NCBI RefSeq assembly: GCF_002934625.1
Contig: NZ_PTJD01000008.1
Coordinates: 157,769-221,768, forward strand
Direction of reading: 5' to 3'
DNA from: Kineococcus xinjiangensis
GTDB taxonomy: Bacteria > Actinomycetota > Actinomycetes > Actinomycetales > Kineococcaceae
Length of the DNA stretch: 64,000 bases
The translations under genes were made by a program, and so were the position numbers. The notes under the pieces were generated by a model. It saw nothing but the letters and a program-made list of their open reading frames with translations, was not told where the DNA came from and searched no databases. The first letter of the stretch is position 1; each line of letters begins with the position of its first letter. This document shows positions 51,772-59,168 of this stretch, piece after piece.

Positions 51772-52121
51772 GCGAACTGCCCGTGGGCGCCGCCGAGGGT
51801 GGGGCGGGCGCGGAGCCGCTGCTGCGCCGCCTCGGCCTGGCTCCGGCGCCGTTCGGCCTCGGTGGCGAGCTGCTCGGCGCCGAGCGCGGTGAGCCGGTAG
51901 TAGCGGCGGAGCCGGGAGTCGACGACCTCTTCGTGGTCGAGTTCGACGAGGCCCTCCGCGGCCATGCGGTCGAGTGCGCCGTACAGCGTTCCCACACGCA
52001 GGACGACGTCGCCGCCGGAGAGCGCCTCGACGTCCTTGAGGATGCCGTAGCCGTGCTGCGGCCCGGTGGCGAGCGCGGTGAGGACGAGGAAGGACGGCTC
52101 CTGCAGCCGTTTCGGGCTCAC
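51768..52121 (-). CDS. PadR family transcriptional regulator (module 1)
   Basis: Winged-helix regulator of 117 aa, the short PadR class. SFLVLTALATGPQHGYGILKDVEALSGGDVVLRVGTLYGALDRMAAEGLVEL contains the HGYGI helix and GTLYxxLxRM recognition helix of the family, and DSRLRRYYRLTALG is the wing. The short C-terminal helix serves dimerisation. GTG 52121 starts the frame just upstream of the motif. It overlaps the next gene by 4 bp, and a tandem 73-bp palindromic repeat begins 57 bp upstream of the start. The ligand is unknown. Confidence 0.9.
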   Translation of the reverse strand: MSPKRLQEPSFLVLTALATGPQHGYGILKDVEALSGGDVVLRVGTLYGALDRMAAEGLVELDHEEVVDSRLRRYYRLTALGAEQLATEAERRRSQAEAAQQRLRARPTLGGAHGQFA

Positions 52122-52177
52122 GTGACGAACATACTCCGCTCACCGGAGCATGGCCAGGCTGTTCCTCCTGTGCGGGC

Positions 52178-52323
52178 CGGGCGCGGGGGTGGGCGGGGAC
52201 GTTCGGCGGGCGGCGCGCCGGTGTCGCCCGGCCGAACGTCCCCGCGCCGGCCAGCGCGGGGGTGGGCGGGGACGTTGCGCAAACGGCGCGCCGGTGTCGC
52301 CCGGCCGAACGTCCCCGTGCCAC
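52178..52323. repeat. 73-bp palindromic repeat array, two copies
   Basis: Two direct copies with an exact 73-bp period (52178 and 52251). Each carries GCGGGGACGTT, a central GGCGCGCCGGTGTCGCCCGG, and GAACGTCCCCG. In the first copy 14-bp arms GCGGGGACGTTCGG (52193-52206) and CCGAACGTCCCCGC (52232-52245) pair perfectly; in the second the left arm is changed to GTTGCGC. The same unit occurs three times at 55214-55432 in the same orientation. The array ends 57 bp from the padR start. Confidence 0.9.
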
Positions 52324-52341
52324 CTCCTCCCGCGGGACGAC

Positions 52342-52378
52342 GAAGGGGGCAGCGCACCCCGAGCGCGCTGCCCCCTTC
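52342..52378 (-). terminator. Terminator hairpin after ABC permease
   Basis: Perfect 14-bp arms GAAGGGGGCAGCGC (52342-52355) and its complement (52365-52378) around a 9-nt loop lie 14 bp behind the permease stop on the minus strand. A likely intrinsic terminator for the PadR-ABC operon. Confidence 0.75.
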
Positions 52379-52392
52379 CGCTGGAACCCCGC

Positions 52393-53892
52393 TCAGGGGG
52401 TGCGCAGGTTCTCCAGCGCGGCCGCCGCCCGCACCCGCCCCGCCAGCGCACGGGCCAGCACCCGGCAGGCGAGGACGACGGCGGCGGCGTTCAGGGCGGC
52501 GACCAGCAGGATCGACGCCGGCAGCCAGCGGAGCGCGTCGACCGTGGCGCCCAGGGTGAGCGTCCCGTAGAGCAGGCCCCCGAGGACGATGCCCGCCGTC
52601 ATCGCGGGGAGCGCGGTCGCGGTGAGGGCGCGGGCCTGCACGGCGACGAGCCGCGTGGTGTCCGCCCCCAGAGCGTCGGTGGAGGCGACCGCCCGGCGCG
52701 CCCCCAGCAGGTGGTCGGTCAGGCTGAGCGCGAGGGCTGCCAGCGCCACGAGGATCGCGACCGCCGCGACCGCCGCAGCCAGGGCGACGCCGGTGACGTA
52801 GAAGGCGACGTCGTGGCTGTCCACGGGTTCGGTGCCGAAGAAGGCCAGGAAGGCGGCCTCGACGCCGAAGGAGAACCCGCAGAGGAACAGCACCCCGGCG
52901 GCCGCCGCCACCGCCCTCGGGTTCCCGGCCCGCTGCGCCGCCGCCAGCACCGCGGCGGCCGGGTCGCGCGGGTGCAGGAACCCCACCCGCAGCGGGCGGG
53001 TCCGCCGCGGCCTCGTGCTGGTTCCCCGGGCGGCCCGGCGGGCGCTGGCCGCCCCCGCCGCCCACAGCAGCAGGAGCAGTTCCGCCAGCAGCAGGGCGAA
53101 CGACAGGACGCCGGAGAGGCCGGGGACGGCGAAGACGGGGAAGAGCCCGATCGCGGCCACGACGGGCAGCACCACGTGCAGCCGGGACGGCGCCTCGGCG
53201 CGGGCCCGGGCCGCGAGCGGGCCGCTGCCGCGCCGCGCCGAGGACCAGGTGCCCAGGACGGCCCCTGCCGCGGCCAGGGCCAGGACCACCCCGAGCCAGG
53301 CCAGGCCCAGCCACGGCTCCGGCGCCGGCAGCAGCCGTGAACCGTAGGGCGGGGCGAGGCCGAGGACGAGCCACGCCACGAGGTAGGCGGGGCCGGCCAG
53401 CATGCCACCCAGGGCGAAGGCCGACGCGGTGCGCCGCACCCGAACCCGGCGCAGGTCCGCCGGGGCGGCGCCGGCCAGGGTGAGCAGGGCAGCCTCCCGC
53501 TCGAGCGCGAGGCTGCCGACCCGGGCGGCCTGCAGCGCCAGCGCGACGAACGGCAGGACGAGCAGCACCGCGGCGAGCGTGGTGCCGGATCGCAGGCCGG
53601 TGTCGGCGACGAAGGAGATCAGCCCGCCGGGTGCCTGCAGGATCTCCTCCTGCACCTTCGTGCCGTCGGGCAGCGTGTAGTGCAGGGTGCTTCCGGTCGG
53701 CTCGGTGCTGCGGACCGCCGCGATGGCCGCGGCCATCAGCAGCGCCACCCCGATGCCCGTCGCGGCGGCCGTGGTGGCGCCCGCCCGAAGCCGGTCCACC
53801 GGGGTGCGGGGCCGGCTGAGCTCCCGCAGCACCTCCCGGCTCATCCGCCCGGCGGGGGCGGGGGTCTCCGGGTGCGTGGCGACGGCGCTCAC
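52393..53892 (-). CDS. ABC transporter permease (FtsX-like/MacB-type)
   Basis: Membrane component of 499 aa. About eight hydrophobic segments occur in two halves separated by a basic linker (RRAARGTSTRPRRTRPLRVGF). LALEREAALLTLAGAAPADLRRV is the type of coupling-helix region seen in FtsX/MacB-like permeases. An extracytoplasmic loop lies after the first segment. It is translationally coupled (4-bp overlap) to the ATPase gene, so the two form one transporter. What it moves is unknown; relatives expel antibiotics or act as mechanotransmitters. Confidence 0.83.
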   Translation of the reverse strand: MSAVATHPETPAPAGRMSREVLRELSRPRTPVDRLRAGATTAAATGIGVALLMAAAIAAVRSTEPTGSTLHYTLPDGTKVQEEILQAPGGLISFVADTGLRSGTTLAAVLLVLPFVALALQAARVGSLALEREAALLTLAGAAPADLRRVRVRRTASAFALGGMLAGPAYLVAWLVLGLAPPYGSRLLPAPEPWLGLAWLGVVLALAAAGAVLGTWSSARRGSGPLAARARAEAPSRLHVVLPVVAAIGLFPVFAVPGLSGVLSFALLLAELLLLLWAAGAASARRAARGTSTRPRRTRPLRVGFLHPRDPAAAVLAAAQRAGNPRAVAAAAGVLFLCGFSFGVEAAFLAFFGTEPVDSHDVAFYVTGVALAAAVAAVAILVALAALALSLTDHLLGARRAVASTDALGADTTRLVAVQARALTATALPAMTAGIVLGGLLYGTLTLGATVDALRWLPASILLVAALNAAAVVLACRVLARALAGRVRAAAALENLRTP

Positions 53893-54569
53893 CGCAGCAC
53901 CGCCTCGTGCTCGATGCTGCCCGTCCGCAGGCGGACCTCGCGGTCGGCGAGGGCCGCGACGGTGTTGTCGTGGGTGACGAGGACGAGCGCGGCCCCGCCC
54001 AGGCGCGCGGCCGACATCAGCAGCCCGAGCACCTGGCGGGCGCCCGCGGGGTCGAGGCTGGCGACGGGTTCGTCGGCGAACAGGACCCGAGGGGAGGTGA
54101 TGAGCGCCCGGGCGACGGCGGCGCGCTGCGCCTGCCCACCCGAGACCTCCGCGGGCACCGCCTGCGCCGCGTCCTGGAGGCCGACGCGTTCCAGGGCCTC
54201 CTGCGCGGCGGTCCGCGACTGCGCGAGGTCGCCGCCGTCCAGGAGCAGCGGCAGGGCGACGTTGTCCAGCAGCGGCAGGTCCGGGACGAGCTGGCCGTAC
54301 TGCAGCACGATGCCCACCTCGCGGCGGCGCAGCACGGCGCGGGCGGTCTCGTCGAGGTGGTGCAGGTCCTGCCCGAGGAGGCTCGCGCGTCCCTCCTGGG
54401 GGCGCAGCAGGCCGGCGGCGACGTGCAGGAGGGTGGACTTCCCGCACCCGCTCGGGCCCGTGACGGCGACGACCTCGCCCGGGACGACGGAAAGCGAGAC
54501 ATGCTGCAGGGCAGGGGTTCTGGCGTACGAGTGGGACACGCCCACCAGTTCGACGGCGGGTGCGTTCAT
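53889..54569 (-). CDS. ABC transporter ATP-binding protein (LolD/MacB type)
   Basis: ATPase of 226 aa. Walker A GPSGCGKSTLLH, Q-loop VLQYGQLVPDL, signature VSGGQAQRAAVARAL, Walker B RVLFADEPVASLDP and the H-switch in LVTHD are all intact. The length and short signature are typical of LolD/MacB/FtsE-type ATPases paired with FtsX-like permeases. ATG 54569 has GAGGAGACCC upstream. Its start overlaps the upstream PadR stop by 4 bp (ATGA), so the PadR, ATPase and permease form a coupled operon. Confidence 0.94.
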   Translation of the reverse strand: MNAPAVELVGVSHSYARTPALQHVSLSVVPGEVVAVTGPSGCGKSTLLHVAAGLLRPQEGRASLLGQDLHHLDETARAVLRRREVGIVLQYGQLVPDLPLLDNVALPLLLDGGDLAQSRTAAQEALERVGLQDAAQAVPAEVSGGQAQRAAVARALITSPRVLFADEPVASLDPAGARQVLGLLMSAARLGGAALVLVTHDNTVAALADREVRLRTGSIEHEAVLR

Positions 54570-55159
54570 CGGGTCTCCTCGAGGGGGCCGAGCTCCGGGG
54601 CTCCGGCAGGGGGTGCGTCGGGGGGTGTGGCAGGGGCGTTCGCGGGGCGCGACAGGGAGTCCACGGCCTCGTCGAGCCAGCGCAGGTCCGCGTCCAGGTG
54701 GAGGACGGCGTGGCGGCGCGCCAGGTGCAGGGCGACGTCGGTGTCCGCGCCGTCCAGCCCCTGCAGTTCCCGCATGCGGCGCAGGTGCGCGGTGCGCTGG
54801 CGCAGCACCACCTGCCGCGCCGCGCCCTCCCCGCGGGCGGCGCGCAGGGCCACGACGGTCTTGCGGACGATGTCCTCGGGGCCGGTGCCGGCCGGGGGTG
54901 CCGGTTCGGTCAGCCATTCCTCCAGCCGCTGCCGCCCCGCGTCGGTGACCGCGTAGACGGTGCGTTCTGGCCCTCCCTCGGTGCGGGTCTCGACCACTTC
55001 GGCCAGCCCGTCGCGCACCAGCCGCCCGAGGGTCGCGTACACCTGCCCGAAGGCCAGCGGCTTGGCGTCGGGGAACCAGGCGTCGTGCTCCTTCTTCACC
55101 TCGTAGCCGTGGCGCGGGCCGGGCAGCAGCAGCGCCAGGTGCAGCTCGGTCAGGGACAT
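54566..55159 (-). CDS. PadR family transcriptional regulator (module 2)
   Basis: Regulator of 197 aa, the long PadR class with a C-terminal Vir_act_alpha_C-like domain. TELHLALLLPGPRHGYEVKKEHDAWFPDAKPLAFGQVYATLGRLVRDGLAEVV is the winged helix, and GGPERTVYAVTDAGRQRLEEWL the wing and first linker helix. The C-terminus is helical with an acidic, Pro-rich tail. It heads an operon with the ABC genes and is likely its repressor, also acting on itself. A repeat CATACTC-GTGGTG-CATACTC lies just upstream of its ATG and may be its operator. Confidence 0.92.
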   Translation of the reverse strand: MSLTELHLALLLPGPRHGYEVKKEHDAWFPDAKPLAFGQVYATLGRLVRDGLAEVVETRTEGGPERTVYAVTDAGRQRLEEWLTEPAPPAGTGPEDIVRKTVVALRAARGEGAARQVVLRQRTAHLRRMRELQGLDGADTDVALHLARRHAVLHLDADLRWLDEAVDSLSRPANAPATPPDAPPAGAPELGPLEETR

Positions 55160-55213
55160 GCTCTGAGTATGCACCACGAGTATGTACTGAGTGAATAGTC
55201 GGGCGGATCCGTC

Positions 55214-55432
55214 CCAGCGCGGGTGTCGGCGGGGACGTTGCGCAAACGGCGCGCCGGTGTCGCCCGGCCGAACGTCCCCGCCCCGGCCAGCGCGGGGGTG
55301 GGCGGGGACGTTGCGCGGGCGGCGCGCCGGTGTCGCCCGGCCGAACGTCCCCGCCCCGGCCAGCGCGGGGGTGGGCGGGGACGTTGCGCAGGCGGCGCGC
55401 CGGTGTCGCCCGGCCGAACGTCCCCGCGCCGG
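55214..55432. repeat. 73-bp palindromic repeat array, three copies
   Basis: Three direct copies with an exact 73-bp period (55214-55286, 55287-55359, 55360-55432). Units are near-identical: CCAGCGCGGGGGTGGGCGGG, then ACGTTGCGC, CGGCGCGCCGGTGTCGCCCG and GCCGAACGTCCCCG. GGGGACGTT and AACGTCCCC can pair in each. The array lies between the end of the universal stress protein gene and the start of padR module 2 (54 bp from it), and is a direct repeat of the array at 52178. Confidence 0.92.
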
Positions 55433-55462
55433 GGCCCGCACCAGCCCGCGCCGGGCCCGGCC

Positions 55463-56377
55463 TCAGTGGACGACGACCACCGGGGAGGCCGCCGCGCACA
55501 GCACCGTCCGGCTGACCGAGCCGAGCAGGCGCCCGGTGAGGCTCGGGCGCCCGCGGTTGCCCAGCACCACGAGCGCCGCCTGGTGCGAGGCGCTGACGAG
55601 GCAGCCGCCCGCCCCGTCCTGCACCACCTGCACGTCCACGTCGAGGCGGGGGTGGGCCATCCGGGCGAGGGCTGCTGCGGGCCGCGTCACCGCCTCGCAG
55701 TCCAGCGCCAGCGTCGTGAGGGTTCCGCTCTCCGAGGGGTCCAGCCAGCGGGAGCGGGGGGCCGGGGCGGGCTGCGCGGAGACGATCGTGAGGCCGAGCC
55801 TGGCGCGGGCGGCGTGGTCCGCGGCGAAGGCCAGCGCGCGGGCGGCACCCTCCGAGCCGTCGATGCCGACGACGACCCGCCCGGCGGTCGCCCACGAGAA
55901 CGGCGTCAGGTCGTCCCCGGCGTGCTCGGGCCGGCGGTCGGGGCGCACCACCACGACGGGGCAGCGCGCGGACGTCGCGACCGCCACGCTGACGGAGCCG
56001 AGCACGAGGCCCGCGAGGCTGCCGTGGCCGCGGCTGCCGGTGACCAGGAGGTCCGCGTAGTGGGACTCCTGCTGCAGCACCGCAGCGGCGGAGCCGGCGC
56101 GCACCTCGCCGCTGACGCGGGAGGCGGGTGCGAGTTCCGAGGCCCGCTCCACCGCGGCGTCGACGGCGACCTGCGCGGCCTCGCGGGCGGCGTCGAGGAC
56201 GTTGCCCGCGGTGAAGGCGGCGGAGGTCGCGGGGGAGACGGGAGCGCGGACCGCGGTGACGATGCGCAGGTCGGCGCCGCGGCGGCGGGCGTCCTCGGCG
56301 GCCCACTCCAGGGCGCGCTCGGCCTGCCACGAGCCGTCGACGCCGACCACGATCGTCGGGTGGTCCCGTCGGGACAC
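55463..56377 (-). CDS. Tandem universal stress protein (UspA) domains
   Basis: Protein of 304 aa with two Usp domains (about 5-145 and 165-303). Each ends in the ATP-binding G-x2-G-x9-G(S/T) pattern: GSRGHGSLAGLVLGSVS in the first and GNRGRPSLTGRLLGSVS in the second. Both start with VVVG(V/I)DGS. It probably binds ATP and helps in stress or dormancy responses. GTG 56377 with GAGGAGGAACC upstream is chosen over an ATG 54 nt earlier. It stands between MscL and the 73-bp repeats. Confidence 0.93.
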   Translation of the reverse strand: MSRRDHPTIVVGVDGSWQAERALEWAAEDARRRGADLRIVTAVRAPVSPATSAAFTAGNVLDAAREAAQVAVDAAVERASELAPASRVSGEVRAGSAAAVLQQESHYADLLVTGSRGHGSLAGLVLGSVSVAVATSARCPVVVVRPDRRPEHAGDDLTPFSWATAGRVVVGIDGSEGAARALAFAADHAARARLGLTIVSAQPAPAPRSRWLDPSESGTLTTLALDCEAVTRPAAALARMAHPRLDVDVQVVQDGAGGCLVSASHQAALVVLGNRGRPSLTGRLLGSVSRTVLCAAASPVVVVH

Positions 56378-56497
56378 CGGTTCCTCCTCGGGTGCTCCGG
56401 AGGGGACCGCGTCGGTGCGGTCCGTGCCCACACCATGCGGGCGCGCCCCGGTGGGCGCAAGCAGTTCGCCCGTTTCGGCCCTGCCGGACCGGTCCAG

Positions 56498-56950
56498 TCA
56501 GCCCCGCTCGGCGCGGGTGCTGCCCGCGGGGCCGTCCGGCGCGGCCGCGGCGCCGTCCGGCGTGGCGTGCTCGCGCAGCAGGTCGCGGATCTCGGTGAGG
56601 AGCTGCACGTCGGCGGGGACGGCCTTCGGCTCGGCCTCCTCCCCCTCCCGCATGCGCAGGAACAGCCGGTTCACGGGCGTGACGATGAAGAAGTAGACGA
56701 CGGCCGCGACGATGAGGAAGTTCACGATCGCGCCGAGGACGTCGCCGAAGCCGAACTCCGTCTGCCCGATCGTCTGGTTCAGCCCCGACATCTCCCGCTC
56801 CCCGCCGACCGCGGCGATGAGCGGGTTGATGAGGCCCTCGACCATGGCGTTGACGACCTTCGTGAACGCGGCGCCGATGACGACGGCCACGGCGAGGTCG
56901 ATGACGTTGCCCCGGAGCACGAAGTCCTTGAACCCGCTGATCAGCGACAT
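56498..56950 (-). CDS. mscL: Large-conductance mechanosensitive channel MscL
   Basis: Channel of 150 aa that releases solutes when turgor rises suddenly. GFKDFVLRGNVIDLAVAVVIGAAFTKVVNAMVEGLINPLI is the amphipathic N-terminus plus TM1 with the pore Gly/Val pattern; a loop with QTIGQTEFGFG leads to TM2 (LGAIVNFLIVAAVVYFFIVTPVN). The C-terminal helix (VQLLTEIRDLL) is followed by an Ala/Pro-rich tail. ATG 56950 begins at the conserved start. Confidence 0.95.
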   Translation of the reverse strand: MSLISGFKDFVLRGNVIDLAVAVVIGAAFTKVVNAMVEGLINPLIAAVGGEREMSGLNQTIGQTEFGFGDVLGAIVNFLIVAAVVYFFIVTPVNRLFLRMREGEEAEPKAVPADVQLLTEIRDLLREHATPDGAAAAPDGPAGSTRAERG

Positions 56951-57108
56951 GCCCGGGACCCTAGGGGCGGACCGGCACCCGGGCACGGTGACAGCCGTCC
57001 TGCGGGCACGCCCGGAGCGGCGGCGCGGCGGGCGCGTGCGGCGGCGCGCCGGGCTCTGCCCGCAGGCTCGCTGTCGGCCGGCGTCCCGGCGTGGGGCAGG
57101 GTGGCGGC

Positions 57109-58329
57109 GTGGAGGAGCTGACGGCGGACGTGGCGCTCGTGGGGCTGGGGGCCGCCGGGGGCAGCCTGCTGCGGGCGCTGGTGCGCGACGGGCGGGCGCG
57201 GGCGGGGCGCCGGCCGCTGCGGGTCGTGGCGGTGGAGGCGCCCTCGGCCTCGGCCCGGCGCAGCGCGTCGAGGTCCTGGTGCACGTGGGGGCCGCCCGGC
57301 TGGCGCTACGAGGGCGACGTCGCGGCGCGCTGGTCCCGCGTGCGGGTGGTGGACGGCCGGGGCGGGGTCGTGGAGGAGGCGCTGGACCCGCTGGAGTACC
57401 GCCTCGTCCGCTCGGGCGACTTCGAGGCGGCGGTGGCGGCCTGCGCGGCGGGGGCGGAGGGGGTGGAGCTGCGCCGTGCCGAGGTGCTGGAGGTGGCCGA
57501 CGGCGTGGCCGGCGCCTCGGTGCGGGCGCGGGCCGACGACGGCGGGGAACTGCTGGTGCGGGCGCGCTGGGCGCTGGACTCGCGCCCACCCGCCCTTCCC
57601 GTCCCGGGTCGCGGCCGGACGGTGCTCCTGCAGCACTTCCGGGGCTGGCGGGTGCGCACCGCGGAGCCGGTGTTCGACGCGGGCGCCGCGACCCTCATGG
57701 ACTTCCGGGTGCCGCAGCCGGCGCGGGGGACGGCCTTCGGCTACGTCCTGCCGACCTCGGCGCGGGAGGCGCTGGTGGAGTACACGGAGTTCTCCCGGCA
57801 GCCGCTGACGCGGGCGCGCTACGAGGAGGCGCTGCGGGCCTACCTGCGCGGGGCGCTGGGCGTGGGGGAGTTCGAGGTGCTGGAGGCGGAGTCGGGGGTG
57901 ATCCCGATGACGGACGTGCCGTTCGAGCCGCGGGCGGGCCGGTCGGTGTTCCGCATCGGTGCCGCGGGGGGTGCGGTGCGGCCCTCGACGGGGTACGCGT
58001 TCAGCGCGGTGCAGCGGCAGGTGGACGCGGTGGTGGCGGCGCTGGCGGTGGGGGAGGTCCCGGTTCCGCCCGTGCCGCACCGCCGGCGGCACCTGCTGAT
58101 GGACGCCGTGGTGCTGCGGGCACTGGACTCGGGGACGGTGCGGGGGTCGGAGCTGTTCCCGGAGCTGTTCCGCCGCAACGGGGCCGCGCGCGTGCTGCGG
58201 TTCCTGGACGGGCGCTCGACGGTGCGGGACGAGGTGCGGGTGATGGCCTCGGCGCCGCGGGCGCGGATGCTGCGGACCGTCGGGGGTCTGGCGCTGTCCG
58301 CACCTGCCCGCCGACGGCCCGCCCGCTGA
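57109..58329 (+). CDS. Lycopene cyclase (CrtY/CrtL-like)
   Basis: FAD/NAD-dependent cyclase of 406 aa that closes the ends of lycopene in carotenoid synthesis. The N-terminal dinucleotide motif is DVALVGLGAAGGSLL. DFRVPQPARGTAFGYVLPTSAREALVEYTEFS and the C-terminal RIGAAGGAVRPSTGYAFSAVQRQ are the lycopene-cyclase signatures. No other carotenoid genes (crtE, crtB, crtI) are in the window, so it is an isolated pathway gene. GTG 57109 begins just before the nucleotide-binding strand. It is divergent from MscL. Confidence 0.9.
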   Translation: MEELTADVALVGLGAAGGSLLRALVRDGRARAGRRPLRVVAVEAPSASARRSASRSWCTWGPPGWRYEGDVAARWSRVRVVDGRGGVVEEALDPLEYRLVRSGDFEAAVAACAAGAEGVELRRAEVLEVADGVAGASVRARADDGGELLVRARWALDSRPPALPVPGRGRTVLLQHFRGWRVRTAEPVFDAGAATLMDFRVPQPARGTAFGYVLPTSAREALVEYTEFSRQPLTRARYEEALRAYLRGALGVGEFEVLEAESGVIPMTDVPFEPRAGRSVFRIGAAGGAVRPSTGYAFSAVQRQVDAVVAALAVGEVPVPPVPHRRRHLLMDAVVLRALDSGTVRGSELFPELFRRNGAARVLRFLDGRSTVRDEVRVMASAPRARMLRTVGGLALSAPARRRPAR

Positions 58330-58377
58330 GCCCCGCCCGCCGGGTTGCGCCCGCTGAGTTGCACCCGCGGGGGCTCA
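58327..58377. terminator. Hairpin between convergent cyclase and YceI genes
   Basis: TGAGCCCCGC (58327-58336, including the cyclase TGA) pairs with GCGGGGGCTCA (58367-58377, including the YceI stop complement) with one bulged base. The loop is 30 nt. A possible shared bidirectional terminator; weaker than the other hairpins of the window. Confidence 0.45.
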
Positions 58378-58986
58378 CGCCTGGAGGACGGCCTCGATGT
58401 CGAGCTGGAGGTCGACCTTGTCGGAGACGACGAGGCCGCCGGTCTCGAGGCGGGCGTCGAAGTCGACGCCGAAGTCGCGGCGGTTGATCTGGCCGGTGGC
58501 GGAGAAGCCGGCGCGGGTGCCGCCGTAGGCGTCGGGGCCGAAGCCGCTGACCTCCAGCCGCAGGGAGACGGGCCGGGTGACGCCCTTGAGGGTGAGCTCG
58601 CCGTCGAGGGCGAAGTCCTCCCCGTCGAAGCGGAGGGTGCGGGAGCGGTAGGTCATCGTGGGGTGCGCCTCGACCTCGAAGAAGTCGGCGTTGCGCAGGT
58701 GGGCGTCGCGGGCCTCGTTGAAGGTGGTCACCGAGGCCATGGCGATGGTGGCGGTGACGGAGGACTCGCGGGGGTCCTCCGAGGTGACGATCTCGCCGCT
58801 GACCTCGCCGAAGCGGCCGCGGACCTTGCTGACGGCCATGTGCCGGACGGTGAAGGAGACCTCGGAGTGGGCGGCGTCGATGACCCAGGTGCCGGCCTGG
58901 TAGCCGGGGATCGCCGGGAGCGCCTGCTGGGTGGGCAGGGTGGGGGCGTCGGTGGCGGTGTCGCTCTTGGCGCGGAACCAGGACAT
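58375..58986 (-). CDS. YceI family protein
   Basis: Lipocalin-like protein of 203 aa. TWVIDAAHSEVSFTVRHMAVSKVRGRFGEVSGEI is the family start, LRNADFFEVEAHPTMTYRS the middle, and LTLKGVTRPVSL and FSATGQINRRDFGVDFDA the end. Family members bind isoprenoids or other lipids. There is no signal peptide, so it is probably cytoplasmic, unlike many YceI proteins. ATG 58986 has GAGGAGAACCC upstream. Expression is probably controlled by a palindrome at the promoter (59003-59018). Confidence 0.92.
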   Translation of the reverse strand: MSWFRAKSDTATDAPTLPTQQALPAIPGYQAGTWVIDAAHSEVSFTVRHMAVSKVRGRFGEVSGEIVTSEDPRESSVTATIAMASVTTFNEARDAHLRNADFFEVEAHPTMTYRSRTLRFDGEDFALDGELTLKGVTRPVSLRLEVSGFGPDAYGGTRAGFSATGQINRRDFGVDFDARLETGGLVVSDKVDLQLDIEAVLQA

Positions 58987-59002
58987 CGGGTTCTCCTCAG
59001 GT

Positions 59003-59054
59003 AGTTGCGAGTTCAACTGCTTTGACAGTAGCGGGAACCTGCTTGAAGACGCAA
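59003..59054 (-). promoter_or_regulatory. Promoter and operator of the YceI gene
   Basis: On the minus strand TTGCGT (59054-59049) and TACTGT (59030-59025) form -35 and -10 boxes with an 18-bp spacer. AGTTG-N6-CAACT (59003-59018) lies 6 bp downstream of the -10, over the likely start of transcription, and has the symmetry of a MarR-type operator. No marR gene is adjacent, so any regulator is encoded elsewhere. Confidence 0.6.
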
Positions 59055-59168
59055 CTATTCCGTCGCCCGACTGCTCCGGGACACCGTGCGCCCCGAGGTG
59101 GGACAGTGGCCCTCCCGATCTCGTCCCGATCCGCCCCCCCCGTCGGGGCGCAGCCCGCAGGAGGTGCC

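Noticed and set aside
55214..55432. Possible CRISPR array
   Set aside because: Units are contiguous 73-bp copies with no variable spacers, and no cas genes are near.
53889..56330. 813-aa frame extending the ABC ATPase through the repeats
   Set aside because: It runs through the PadR gene in another frame and the palindromic repeats; the ATPase has a clear start at 54569.
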